Below are positions 57,298 through 64,000 of a stretch of DNA of 64,000 nucleotides, piece after piece (positions within the stretch are counted from its first letter, which is position 1; the number at the start of each line of letters is the position of its first letter). Position numbers and translations under genes: made by a program. Source of the DNA: Mycobacterium marinum (lineage in GTDB: Bacteria > Actinomycetota > Actinomycetes > Mycobacteriales > Mycobacteriaceae). The DNA is taken from the NCBI RefSeq assembly GCF_003391395.1, contig NZ_CP024190.1, forward strand, positions 2,418,001-2,482,000, given 5' to 3'. The notes beneath the pieces are model-generated. The model was not told the origin of the DNA, ran no database searches, and saw nothing but the letters and a program-made list of their open reading frames with translations.

Positions 57298-60200
57298 GTG
57301 CCGCGCCGCACCGATTTACACCACATTCTGGTCATCGGCTCGGGGCCGATCGTCATCGGCCAGGCTTGCGAGTTCGACTACTCCGGAACCCAGGCGTGCC
57401 GGGTACTGCGCGCCGAGGGCCTACAGGTCAGTCTGGTCAACTCCAATCCGGCGACGATCATGACCGACCCCGAGTATGCCGACTTCACCTACGTCGAGCC
57501 GATTACCCCAGAGTTCGTCGAGCGGGTCATCGCTCAGCAAGCCGAGCGCGGCAACAAGATTGACGCCGTGCTGGCCACCCTGGGTGGGCAGACCGCCCTG
57601 AACACCGCCGTCGCTCTATACGAGAACGGGGCGCTGGAACGCTACGGCGTGGAGCTGATCGGTGCCGATTTCGAAGCGATTCAGCGCGGCGAGGACCGGC
57701 AGCGGTTCAAGGACATCGTTGCCAAGGTCGGGGGTGAATCCGCCCGCAGCCGAGTGTGTTTCACCATGGATGAGGTTCGTGAGACCGTTGCCGAGCTGGG
57801 TCTTCCAGTGGTGGTGCGGCCCAGCTTCACCATGGGCGGGTTGGGCTCGGGTATGGCTTACTCCGCCGACGAGGTGGATCGGATGGCCGGCGCCGGGCTG
57901 GCCGCCTCGCCCAGCGCCAATGTGCTCATCGAGGAATCGATCTACGGCTGGAAAGAGTTCGAACTCGAGCTGATGCGCGATGGCCACGACAACGTGGTGG
58001 TGGTGTGCTCGATCGAGAACCTCGACCCGATGGGCGTGCACACCGGCGACTCGGTCACCGTTGCGCCGGCTATGACGCTGACCGATCGGGAATACCAGCG
58101 GCTGCGCGACTTGGGGATTGCGATCCTGCGCGAGGTCGGGGTGGACACCGGCGGCTGCAACATTCAGTTCGCGGTCAACCCCCGAGACGGCCGGCTGATC
58201 GTCATCGAGATGAACCCGCGAGTATCGCGGTCAAGTGCGTTGGCGTCCAAGGCAACCGGGTTTCCGATCGCCAAGATCGCCGCGAAACTGGCCATCGGAT
58301 ACACGCTCGACGAGATCGTCAACGACATCACCAAGGAAACGCCGGCCTGCTTCGAACCCACCCTGGACTACGTCGTGGTCAAGGCGCCGCGGTTCGCCTT
58401 CGAGAAGTTTCCGGGCGCCGATGCCACGCTGACCACCACCATGAAATCGGTGGGCGAGGCGATGTCGTTGGGCCGCAACTTCGTCGAGGCGCTCGGCAAG
58501 GTGATGCGTTCGCTGGAAACCAGCCGGGCCGGGTTCTGGACCGCCGCCGATCCCGAAGGCGGCCTCGACGACGTCCTGACCAGGCTGCAAACCCCGACCG
58601 AAGGCCGGCTCTACGACCTGGAACTGGCGCTGCGGCTGGGGGCCTCGGTCGATCGGGTGGCCGAGGCCAGCGGCGTGGACCCGTGGTTTGTCGCGCAGAT
58701 CGACGAGCTGGTCGGTTTGCGTGCCGAATTGGTCGACGCGCCGGTGCTCGACGCGGATCTGCTGCGCCACGCCAAACACAGTGGGCTATCCGATCGGCAG
58801 ATCGCCTCGCTGCGGCCAGAACTGGCCGGGGAAGATGGTGTGCGCTCACTGCGCGAGCGGCTGGGCATCCACCCGGTGTACAAGACGGTGGACACCTGTG
58901 CCGCCGAGTTCGAGGCCAAGACTCCGTACCACTACAGCAGCTATGAGCTGGATCCGGCGGCCGAGACCGAAGTGGCTCCACAGATCGACAAACCGAAGGT
59001 TCTGATCCTCGGGTCCGGACCTAACCGCATCGGCCAGGGGATCGAGTTCGACTACAGCTGCGTGCATGCGGCAACCACGCTGAGCCAGGCCGGTTTTGAG
59101 ACGGTGATGGTCAACTGCAATCCGGAGACGGTGTCCACCGACTATGACACCGCGGATCGGCTGTACTTCGAGCCGCTGACGTTCGAGGACGTGCTCGAGG
59201 TATTTCATGCCGAGGAGCAGTCGGCCGCCGGCGGGGCCGGCGTGGTGGGAGTCATCGTGCAACTCGGCGGCCAGACGCCGCTCGGGCTGGCAGAACGGCT
59301 GGCCAACGCCGGGGTGCCGATCGTCGGCACCCCGCCCGCCGCCATCGACCTGGCCGAAGACCGCGGCGCGTTCGGCGATGTGCTGACCGCGGCGGGACTG
59401 CCCGCGCCACGCTATGGCACCGCGACCACCTTCGCGCAAGCCCGCCGTATCGCCGAAGACATCGGCTATCCGGTGCTGGTGCGGCCGTCGTACGTGCTGG
59501 GTGGGCGGGGGATGGAGATCGTCTACGACGAGGAGACGCTGCGCGGCTACATCACCCGCGCGACCGAACTCTCGCCGGCACATCCGGTGCTGGTCGACCG
59601 CTTTCTCGAAGACGCTGTCGAGATCGATGTCGACGCGTTGTGCGACGGTACCGAGGTCTACATCGGCGGGGTCATGGAGCACATCGAGGAGGCCGGAATC
59701 CACTCCGGTGATTCAGCGTGTGCCCTGCCGCCGGTGACCTTGGGCCGCAGCGACATCGAAAAGGTTCGCAAGGCCACGGAAGCCATCGCGCATGGCATCG
59801 GTGTGGTGGGTCTGCTCAATGTGCAGTATGCGCTCAAAGACGACATCTTGTATGTCTTGGAAGCCAATCCGCGCGCCAGCCGCACCGTGCCCTTCGTGTC
59901 CAAAGCCACCGCCGTCCCGCTGGCCAAGGCATGTGCCCGGGTCATGTTGGGCGCCAGTATTTCCCAGTTGCGCGCCGAAGGGATGCTGGCGCGTACCGGG
60001 GACGGCGCCAACGCCGACCCGCGTGCCCCGATAGCCGTCAAAGAGGCTGTGCTGCCTTTCCACCGCTTCCGGCGCGCGGACGGCGCGGCCATCGATTCGC
60101 TGCTTGGCCCGGAGATGAAGTCGACGGGCGAGGTGATGGGGATCGACCGGGACTTCGGCAGCGCCTTTGCCAAGAGCCAGACCGCCGCGTACGGTTCGTT

Positions 60201-60663
60201 GCCCACGGCGGGGACAGTGTTCGTTTCGGTCGCCAACCGGGACAAGCGCTCACTCGTGTTCCCCGTCAAGCGGCTCGCCGACCTGGGCTTTCGGGTGCTC
60301 GCTACCGAGGGCACGGCAGAGATGCTGCGACGCAATGGGATTCCCTGCGACGAGGTTCGCAAGCATTTCGAGGCGCCACAACCCGGACGCCCGGCGATAT
60401 CTGCCGTCGACGCGATCCGGGCCGGCGAGGTCGACATGGTGATCAATACCCCATACGGGAACTCCGGCCCGCGTGTCGACGGTTACGAAATCCGCTCGGT
60501 TGCCGTGTCCGCCAACATCCCGTGCGTCACCACCGTGCAGGGCGCGTCGGCCGCGGTGCAGGGCATCGAAGCCGGGATCCGCGGCGATATCGGGGTCAGG
60601 TCGCTGCAGGAGCTGCACCGCGCCATCGAACAACAGAGCGCGGCCGACGGCGGGGCCCGGTGA
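57298..60663 (+). CDS. carB: Carbamoyl-phosphate synthase, large subunit
   Basis: This 1121-residue enzyme makes carbamoyl phosphate for pyrimidines and arginine. Two homologous ATP-grasp halves are visible: LVIGSGPIVIGQACEFDYSG with VVVRPSFTMGGLGSG, and LILGSGPNRIGQGIEFDYSC with VLVRPSYVLGGRGME. Both include substrate segments such as EMNPRVSRSSALASKATGFP and EANPRASRTVPFVSKATAVP. A C-terminal MGS-like allosteric domain follows. AGGGGG 6 bases upstream fixes GTG at 57298 (reading VPRRTDLHH); longer readings to 57226 are not conserved. The stop overlaps pyrF (GTGA). Confidence 0.96.
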   Translation: MPRRTDLHHILVIGSGPIVIGQACEFDYSGTQACRVLRAEGLQVSLVNSNPATIMTDPEYADFTYVEPITPEFVERVIAQQAERGNKIDAVLATLGGQTALNTAVALYENGALERYGVELIGADFEAIQRGEDRQRFKDIVAKVGGESARSRVCFTMDEVRETVAELGLPVVVRPSFTMGGLGSGMAYSADEVDRMAGAGLAASPSANVLIEESIYGWKEFELELMRDGHDNVVVVCSIENLDPMGVHTGDSVTVAPAMTLTDREYQRLRDLGIAILREVGVDTGGCNIQFAVNPRDGRLIVIEMNPRVSRSSALASKATGFPIAKIAAKLAIGYTLDEIVNDITKETPACFEPTLDYVVVKAPRFAFEKFPGADATLTTTMKSVGEAMSLGRNFVEALGKVMRSLETSRAGFWTAADPEGGLDDVLTRLQTPTEGRLYDLELALRLGASVDRVAEASGVDPWFVAQIDELVGLRAELVDAPVLDADLLRHAKHSGLSDRQIASLRPELAGEDGVRSLRERLGIHPVYKTVDTCAAEFEAKTPYHYSSYELDPAAETEVAPQIDKPKVLILGSGPNRIGQGIEFDYSCVHAATTLSQAGFETVMVNCNPETVSTDYDTADRLYFEPLTFEDVLEVFHAEEQSAAGGAGVVGVIVQLGGQTPLGLAERLANAGVPIVGTPPAAIDLAEDRGAFGDVLTAAGLPAPRYGTATTFAQARRIAEDIGYPVLVRPSYVLGGRGMEIVYDEETLRGYITRATELSPAHPVLVDRFLEDAVEIDVDALCDGTEVYIGGVMEHIEEAGIHSGDSACALPPVTLGRSDIEKVRKATEAIAHGIGVVGLLNVQYALKDDILYVLEANPRASRTVPFVSKATAVPLAKACARVMLGASISQLRAEGMLARTGDGANADPRAPIAVKEAVLPFHRFRRADGAAIDSLLGPEMKSTGEVMGIDRDFGSAFAKSQTAAYGSLPTAGTVFVSVANRDKRSLVFPVKRLADLGFRVLATEGTAEMLRRNGIPCDEVRKHFEAPQPGRPAISAVDAIRAGEVDMVINTPYGNSGPRVDGYEIRSVAVSANIPCVTTVQGASAAVQGIEAGIRGDIGVRSLQELHRAIEQQSAADGGAR

Positions 60664-61496
60664 CCGGATTCGGCGCACGCTTGGCAGAGGCCAAGGCACA
60701 CCGCGGGCCGCTGTGTTTGGGGATCGATCCCCACCCCGAGTTACTTCGGGCCTGGGATCTGCCGGCCACCGCCGACGGATTGGCCGCGTTCTGTGATATC
60801 TGCGTGGCGGCCTTCGCGGGATTTGCGGTGGTCAAGCCGCAGGTGGCGTTTTTCGAAGCGTACGGCGCCGCGGGATTTGCGGTGCTGGAAGGCACGATGG
60901 CCGCGCTACGGGCCAATGGTGTGCTGGTCCTGGCGGACGCCAAGCGTGGCGACATCGGGTCGACGATGGCGGCCTACGCGGCGGCCTGGGCGGGCGACTC
61001 GCCGCTGGCGGCCGATGCCGTGACTGTCTCGCCCTTTCTGGGGTTCGGCTCGCTGCGGCCCCTGCTCGAGGTTGCGACGGCCAATGATCGGGGTGTGTTC
61101 GTACTCGCGGCCACCTCCAATCCGGAGGGCGCCACCATTCAACGCGCCGACGCGGATGGCCGCACGGTGGCCCAACTGATCGTCGATCAAGTCGGACTCT
61201 TCAATAGTGAAGTTGGCGAAGCGACGGGGCCGGAGCCCGGATCGGTTGGTGTGGTCGTCGGCGCAACGGTGCTGAATCCGCCGGACGTGAGCGGGCTGGG
61301 CGGACCCGTATTGGTTCCCGGCGTCGGGGTGCAGGGCGGTCGGCCGGAGGCGCTGGGCGGCCTCGGCGGCGCGGCGCCACAACAGCTGTTGCCCGCGGTG
61401 TCGCGCGAGGTCCTGCGCGCCGGCCCCAGCATTTCTGAAGTCCGGGCGGCGGCCGAGCGGATGCTGGACTCCGTCGCGTACCTTTCAGCGGTCTAG
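60660..61496 (+). CDS. pyrF: Orotidine 5'-phosphate decarboxylase
   Basis: This 278-residue type 2 OMP decarboxylase catalyses the last step to UMP. The catalytic Lys/Asp motif VLADAKRGDIGSTM is intact, with LCLGIDPHPELL at the N-terminus and the phosphate-binding region VLVPGVGVQGG. The start GTG at 60660 overlaps the carB stop. It is the last gene of the pyr operon; a gene-poor gap follows. Counterpart Rv1385. Confidence 0.95.
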   Translation: MTGFGARLAEAKAHRGPLCLGIDPHPELLRAWDLPATADGLAAFCDICVAAFAGFAVVKPQVAFFEAYGAAGFAVLEGTMAALRANGVLVLADAKRGDIGSTMAAYAAAWAGDSPLAADAVTVSPFLGFGSLRPLLEVATANDRGVFVLAATSNPEGATIQRADADGRTVAQLIVDQVGLFNSEVGEATGPEPGSVGVVVGATVLNPPDVSGLGGPVLVPGVGVQGGRPEALGGLGGAAPQQLLPAVSREVLRAGPSISEVRAAAERMLDSVAYLSAV

Positions 61497-62470
61497 GTCT
61501 TCGGGTCAAGCACGCTCGGCGCCCGTTGCTGTTGGAGTTTCTGTAGCCGCTGACGCCCGGGGACGATCTGCGTCTGAGCGCCGCCCGAATCCCAGCCCGC
61601 TTGCCACCTCACACGTCGGCGCTCGGCAACCGTGCGCGGCAGCCGGGCTCCATGCTTGCCGGAATCCACTCTGAAAAGGCTTGCAATAAAAGGAAAATCG
61701 TCAGACTTCCGTGGTCACCGGGGCTTCGTCGCGGCCCGCCAAACTGCCCGAGTCGGCGTCGGCACGTTCGCATTGGTGCCGGCGCGATCAACTGCGTGTG
61801 GCCGTTTGAGCGCCCGCGCCGCGCTGTTGCTCGGGAAACCCCGACGTTGCTGGCCGCATTCGGCTGGACATCCGTACCAGATTTGCTGGGCAGTCGAAAT
61901 GGACCGATGTTCGTCCGTCGGTGAATGCGGCGCGACGCCCGCGTCGTGAGTCGGCCTGGTGGGGTCTCGGGTCCGCCCCGTTCCGGCAACGCGGACGGGC
62001 CCACCGCACGGTTCGAGCATGCGCTGGCCTGCTGATTCGCTCCATTTGCCCCGAACCGCCCGACACGCGCGACACGCCACCGAAATGCGTGATCCATGGC
62101 ACGTTGGTCGCGGGGGGTTGCTCGGGGTGGCCCGGGGCGGCCCAAACCGGCCGGCGGGCGGTGCGATCGTCGTGCGGCGCCGCCCGCAGATTCCAGTCAA
62201 ATCGCAAATAACCGCAGCTAGACGTCAATATCTGGGGGTGTGGCCGGACCATCCCGCTGGGCGCTCGACCCCGTGGTTTGTGGCCGCTCGGGCGTGGCGG
62301 CGGAGCGCTGATTCGTGTCGCGGCCGGGGCCCACGCTGGGGATTTGTCACCCAAACCAGGGGGTCGGGTTAGATTTCGTCAGGAACCGTGAGTACGGTCG
62401 TCTCCGCTGGCTGTAGTACCAGCCAAGACAAACAAATGATCGATTGATATCGATGAGAGACGGAGGAATC
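61497..62470. other. Gene-poor region between pyrF and mihF
   Basis: About 970 bases carry no convincing gene on either strand. The open frames are short, lack ribosome binding sites and have an Arg/Pro-rich, non-protein-like composition. In H37Rv a PE/PPE pair (Rv1386-Rv1387) lies here, but no PE or PPE N-terminal motif or relic is visible. One AT-rich patch occurs near 61679-61705. The last 70 bases hold the mihF leader elements. Confidence 0.6.
62406..62454 (+). promoter_or_regulatory. mihF leader inverted repeats
   Basis: Two symmetrical elements precede the mihF ribosome binding site. GCTGG (62406-62410) pairs with CCAGC (62419-62423). ATCGAT-TGAT-ATCGAT (62439-62454) is a perfect 6-bp inverted repeat of a palindromic half-site, ending 7 bases before GGAGGA. 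They may be RNA hairpins or protein-binding sites; autoregulation by mIHF is only a guess. Confidence 0.4.
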
Positions 62471-62788
62471 GTGGCCCTTCCCCAGTTGACCGACGAGCAG
62501 CGCGCGGCCGCGTTGGAGAAGGCTGCTGCCGCACGTCGAGCGCGAGCAGAGCTCAAGGACCGGCTGAAGCGCGGCGGCACCAACCTCACCCAGGTGCTCA
62601 AGGACGCCGAGACCGACGAAGTCTTGGGCAAGATGAAGGTGTCTGCGCTGCTCGAGGCTTTGCCGAAGGTGGGCAAGGTCAAGGCGCAGGAAATCATGAC
62701 CGAGCTCGAAATCGCCCCGACCCGGCGGCTGCGTGGTCTTGGTGACCGTCAGCGCAAGGCCCTGCTGGAAAAGTTCGGCTCCGCCTAG
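62471..62788 (+). CDS. mihF: Integration host factor mIHF
   Basis: This 105-residue nucleoid-associated protein reads VALPQLTDEQRAAALEKAAA. A long N-terminal helix is followed by a helix-two-turn-helix DNA-binding region (LLEALPKVGKVKAQEIMTEL and TRRLRGLGDRQRKALLEKFG). It matches the functional 105-residue form of Rv1388, which bends DNA and is needed for L5 phage integration. GTG at 62471 follows GGAGGA closely (3-base spacer). A 9-codon upstream extension is not conserved. Confidence 0.94.
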   Translation: MALPQLTDEQRAAALEKAAAARRARAELKDRLKRGGTNLTQVLKDAETDEVLGKMKVSALLEALPKVGKVKAQEIMTELEIAPTRRLRGLGDRQRKALLEKFGSA

Positions 62789-62804
62789 CCCGCTGCCGAC
62801 GATG

Positions 62805-62820
62805 CAGGCCGCTGGGCCTG
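62805..62820 (+). terminator. Hairpin after mihF
   Basis: CAGGCC-GCTG-GGCCTG forms a perfect 6-bp stem 17 bases after the mihF stop. A second hairpin, CCAGGC (62875-62880) with GCCTGG (62887-62892), lies in the gmk leader. Partial termination between mihF and gmk is inferred. Confidence 0.4.
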
Positions 62821-62917
62821 AGGTGGGGTATCACCCGCTAGCAGGGGTGGTGCGGGCAATCAGCGCCCAAGGATCCAGGCTGCAGTGCCTGGTGGGGGTG
62901 CCGACTCAGGAGCGCCG

Positions 62918-63511
62918 ATGAGCGCCGGCGGAGGACCGGGCACAGGACATGTGGTCGTGCTGTCCGGTCCTTCCGCTGTCGGCAAGTCGACGGTGGTCCG
63001 CTGCTTGCGTGAGCGGATCCCAAACCTGCACTTCAGCGTCTCGGCCACCACCCGGGCGCCGCGGCCGGGGGAGGTGGACGGCGTGGACTACCACTTCGTC
63101 ACCCCGGAGAGCTTCCAGCAGATGATCGACCAGGGCGAGTTGCTGGAGTGGGCCGAGATTCACGGGGGACTGCACCGATCGGGCACCCCGGCTCAACCGG
63201 TGCGGGAGGCCACGGCCTCCGGAGTTCCGGTGCTGATCGAGGTCGATCTGGCCGGGGCCAGGGCTGTCAAGAAGGCGATGCCCGAGGCCATCAGCGTGTT
63301 TTTGGCGCCGCCCAGTTGGGAGGACCTCAAGGCCAGGCTGGTCGGTCGGGGCACTGAGACGCCGGACGTTATTCGTCGCCGGTTACAGACCGCGCAGACC
63401 GAACTGGCAGCCCAACCCGACTTCGACAAGGTCGTGGTAAACGGTCGATTGGAATCCGCATGCGCTGAATTGGTATCCTTGCTGGTGAGAACTGTGCCCG
63501 GCTCTGGGTGA
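62918..63511 (+). CDS. gmk: Guanylate kinase
   Basis: This 197-residue P-loop kinase phosphorylates GMP to GDP. It has Walker A LSGPSAVGKST, the GMP-binding SVSATTRAPRPGEVDGVDYH then F segment, EWAEIHGGLHRSG, the VLIEVDLAGARAVKKAMPEA strand and the lid RGTETPDVIRRRL. AGGAG at 62908-62912 fixes the start at ATG 62918 (MSAGGGPGTGH); GTG at 62885 would add 11 residues without a site. Counterpart Rv1389. rpoZ follows. Confidence 0.94.
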   Translation: MSAGGGPGTGHVVVLSGPSAVGKSTVVRCLRERIPNLHFSVSATTRAPRPGEVDGVDYHFVTPESFQQMIDQGELLEWAEIHGGLHRSGTPAQPVREATASGVPVLIEVDLAGARAVKKAMPEAISVFLAPPSWEDLKARLVGRGTETPDVIRRRLQTAQTELAAQPDFDKVVVNGRLESACAELVSLLVRTVPGSG

Positions 63512-63597
63512 GTCATCAGCCAGGCAAAGAGCCAGAATTCAGAATTGAGATCTTTACCGTCTTCGCAACGATTTACGCCGCCAGGAGAAAGTCTTAA

Positions 63598-63930
63598 GTG
63601 AGTATTCCGCAGTCCGATGCGCCGTTGGCCGCCGTTTCCGCCGTGGATCAATTCGATCCTTCCTCTGGCGGGGTCGGTGCCTACGACACCCCGCTGGGCA
63701 TCACCAATCCGCCCATTGACGAGTTGCTGGATCGCGTCTCGAGCAAATACGCCCTGGTGATTTATGCGGCGAAGCGGGCTCGGCAGATCAACGACTACTA
63801 CAACCAGCTCGGCGAGGGCATCCTGGAATACGTCGGGCCGTTGGTGGAGCCGGGCCTGCAGGAAAAGCCGCTATCGATCGCGATGCGTGAGATCCACGCC
63901 GATCTGCTCGAGCACACTGAGGGCGAGTAA
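63598..63930 (+). CDS. rpoZ: RNA polymerase omega subunit
   Basis: This 110-residue omega subunit helps assembly of the beta-prime subunit. Conserved parts are GITNPPIDELLDRVSSKYAL then VIYAAKRARQIND, with YNQLGEGILEYVGPLVEPG and a C-terminal EKPLSIAMREIHADLL typical of actinobacteria. AGGAGAAAG precedes GTG at 63598. The gmk-rpoZ-coaBC order is widely conserved. Confidence 0.95.
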   Translation: MSIPQSDAPLAAVSAVDQFDPSSGGVGAYDTPLGITNPPIDELLDRVSSKYALVIYAAKRARQINDYYNQLGEGILEYVGPLVEPGLQEKPLSIAMREIHADLLEHTEGE

Positions 63931-63945
63931 CAGGGCAGGCCCCGG

Positions 63946-64000
63946 ATGGACCGTAAGCGGATCGTCGTCGGCGTCTCTGGGGGTATCGCCGCGTACAAGG
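63946..64000 (+). CDS. coaBC: CoaBC (Dfp), N-terminal start (partial)
   Basis: The window ends 18 codons into this gene: MDRKRIVVGVSGGIAAYK. The VGVSGGIAAYK stretch is the flavin-binding start of the phosphopantothenoylcysteine decarboxylase (CoaC) half of bifunctional CoaBC in coenzyme A synthesis. It starts 15 bp after rpoZ, the usual neighbour (Rv1391 in H37Rv). Confidence 0.88.
   Translation, partial: MDRKRIVVGVSGGIAAYK

Noticed and set aside
61601..62372. Several open frames of 95-190 codons on both strands in the pyrF-mihF gap
   Set aside because: They overlap one another, lack ribosome binding sites and have Arg/Pro/Ala-rich composition without motifs.

Overview
The window is high-GC actinobacterial DNA whose genes, order and regulatory motifs point to a Mycobacterium, probably a slow grower. 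Almost every protein has a counterpart I recall from M. tuberculosis H37Rv. The left and centre match the Rv2580c-Rv2531c block and the right matches Rv1367c-Rv1391. Comparisons with H37Rv locus tags are from memory, not from a search. No rRNA, tRNA, CRISPR array or intact insertion sequence was found.

Layout. 1-3 kb: end of hisS, a 13E12-type DUF222/HNH nuclease and a radical SAM protein, each of the last two carrying a LexA (SOS) box, with a relic of a second 13E12 copy between them. 3-9.3 kb: exported phosphoesterase, patatin-like lipase, small secreted protein, then a divergent catabolic-looking module (XRE-cupin regulator against a class II aldolase-like protein and a DapA-family lyase), then a zinc metallopeptidase. 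9.3-14.5 kb: SRPBCC protein, ketopantoate-reductase-like protein, aspS coupled to a Ddn-like F420 protein, a FUSC membrane protein and an MmcQ/YjbR protein. 14.6-22.7 kb: the transglutaminase / zinc-peptidase / ATP-grasp / alpha-E / amidoligase cluster, a predicted but functionally undefined peptide-modification system.

22.9-39.5 kb: Pro/Gly-rich membrane protein, rarA, a starvation-type ABM-like protein, YjbQ, then the long alaS-ruvX-mltG-aroE-(prepilin peptidase)-aroC-aroK-aroB-aroQ run, a membrane protein on the opposite strand, and pepQ-efp-nusB. This couples shikimate-pathway synthesis with translation and cell-wall functions. 39.7-45.6 kb: a large PLP decarboxylase, then an accessory operon (serine hydrolase, GNAT, FAD monooxygenase). 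46-52 kb: lprF and a lipid-modification group (cytochrome b5-desaturase, pks18, two sulfotransferases).

52.7-61.5 kb: the pyrimidine operon pyrR-pyrB-pyrC-(PH-like)-carA-carB-pyrF, headed by a recognisable PyrR-binding hairpin next to the pyrR ribosome binding site. 61.5-64 kb: a gene-poor gap of about 1 kb where H37Rv carries a PE/PPE pair, then mihF, gmk, rpoZ and the start of coaBC. The aro-efp-nusB and pyr-mihF-gmk-rpoZ blocks lie on the same strand about 13 kb apart, as in many actinobacteria, whereas in H37Rv they are far apart.
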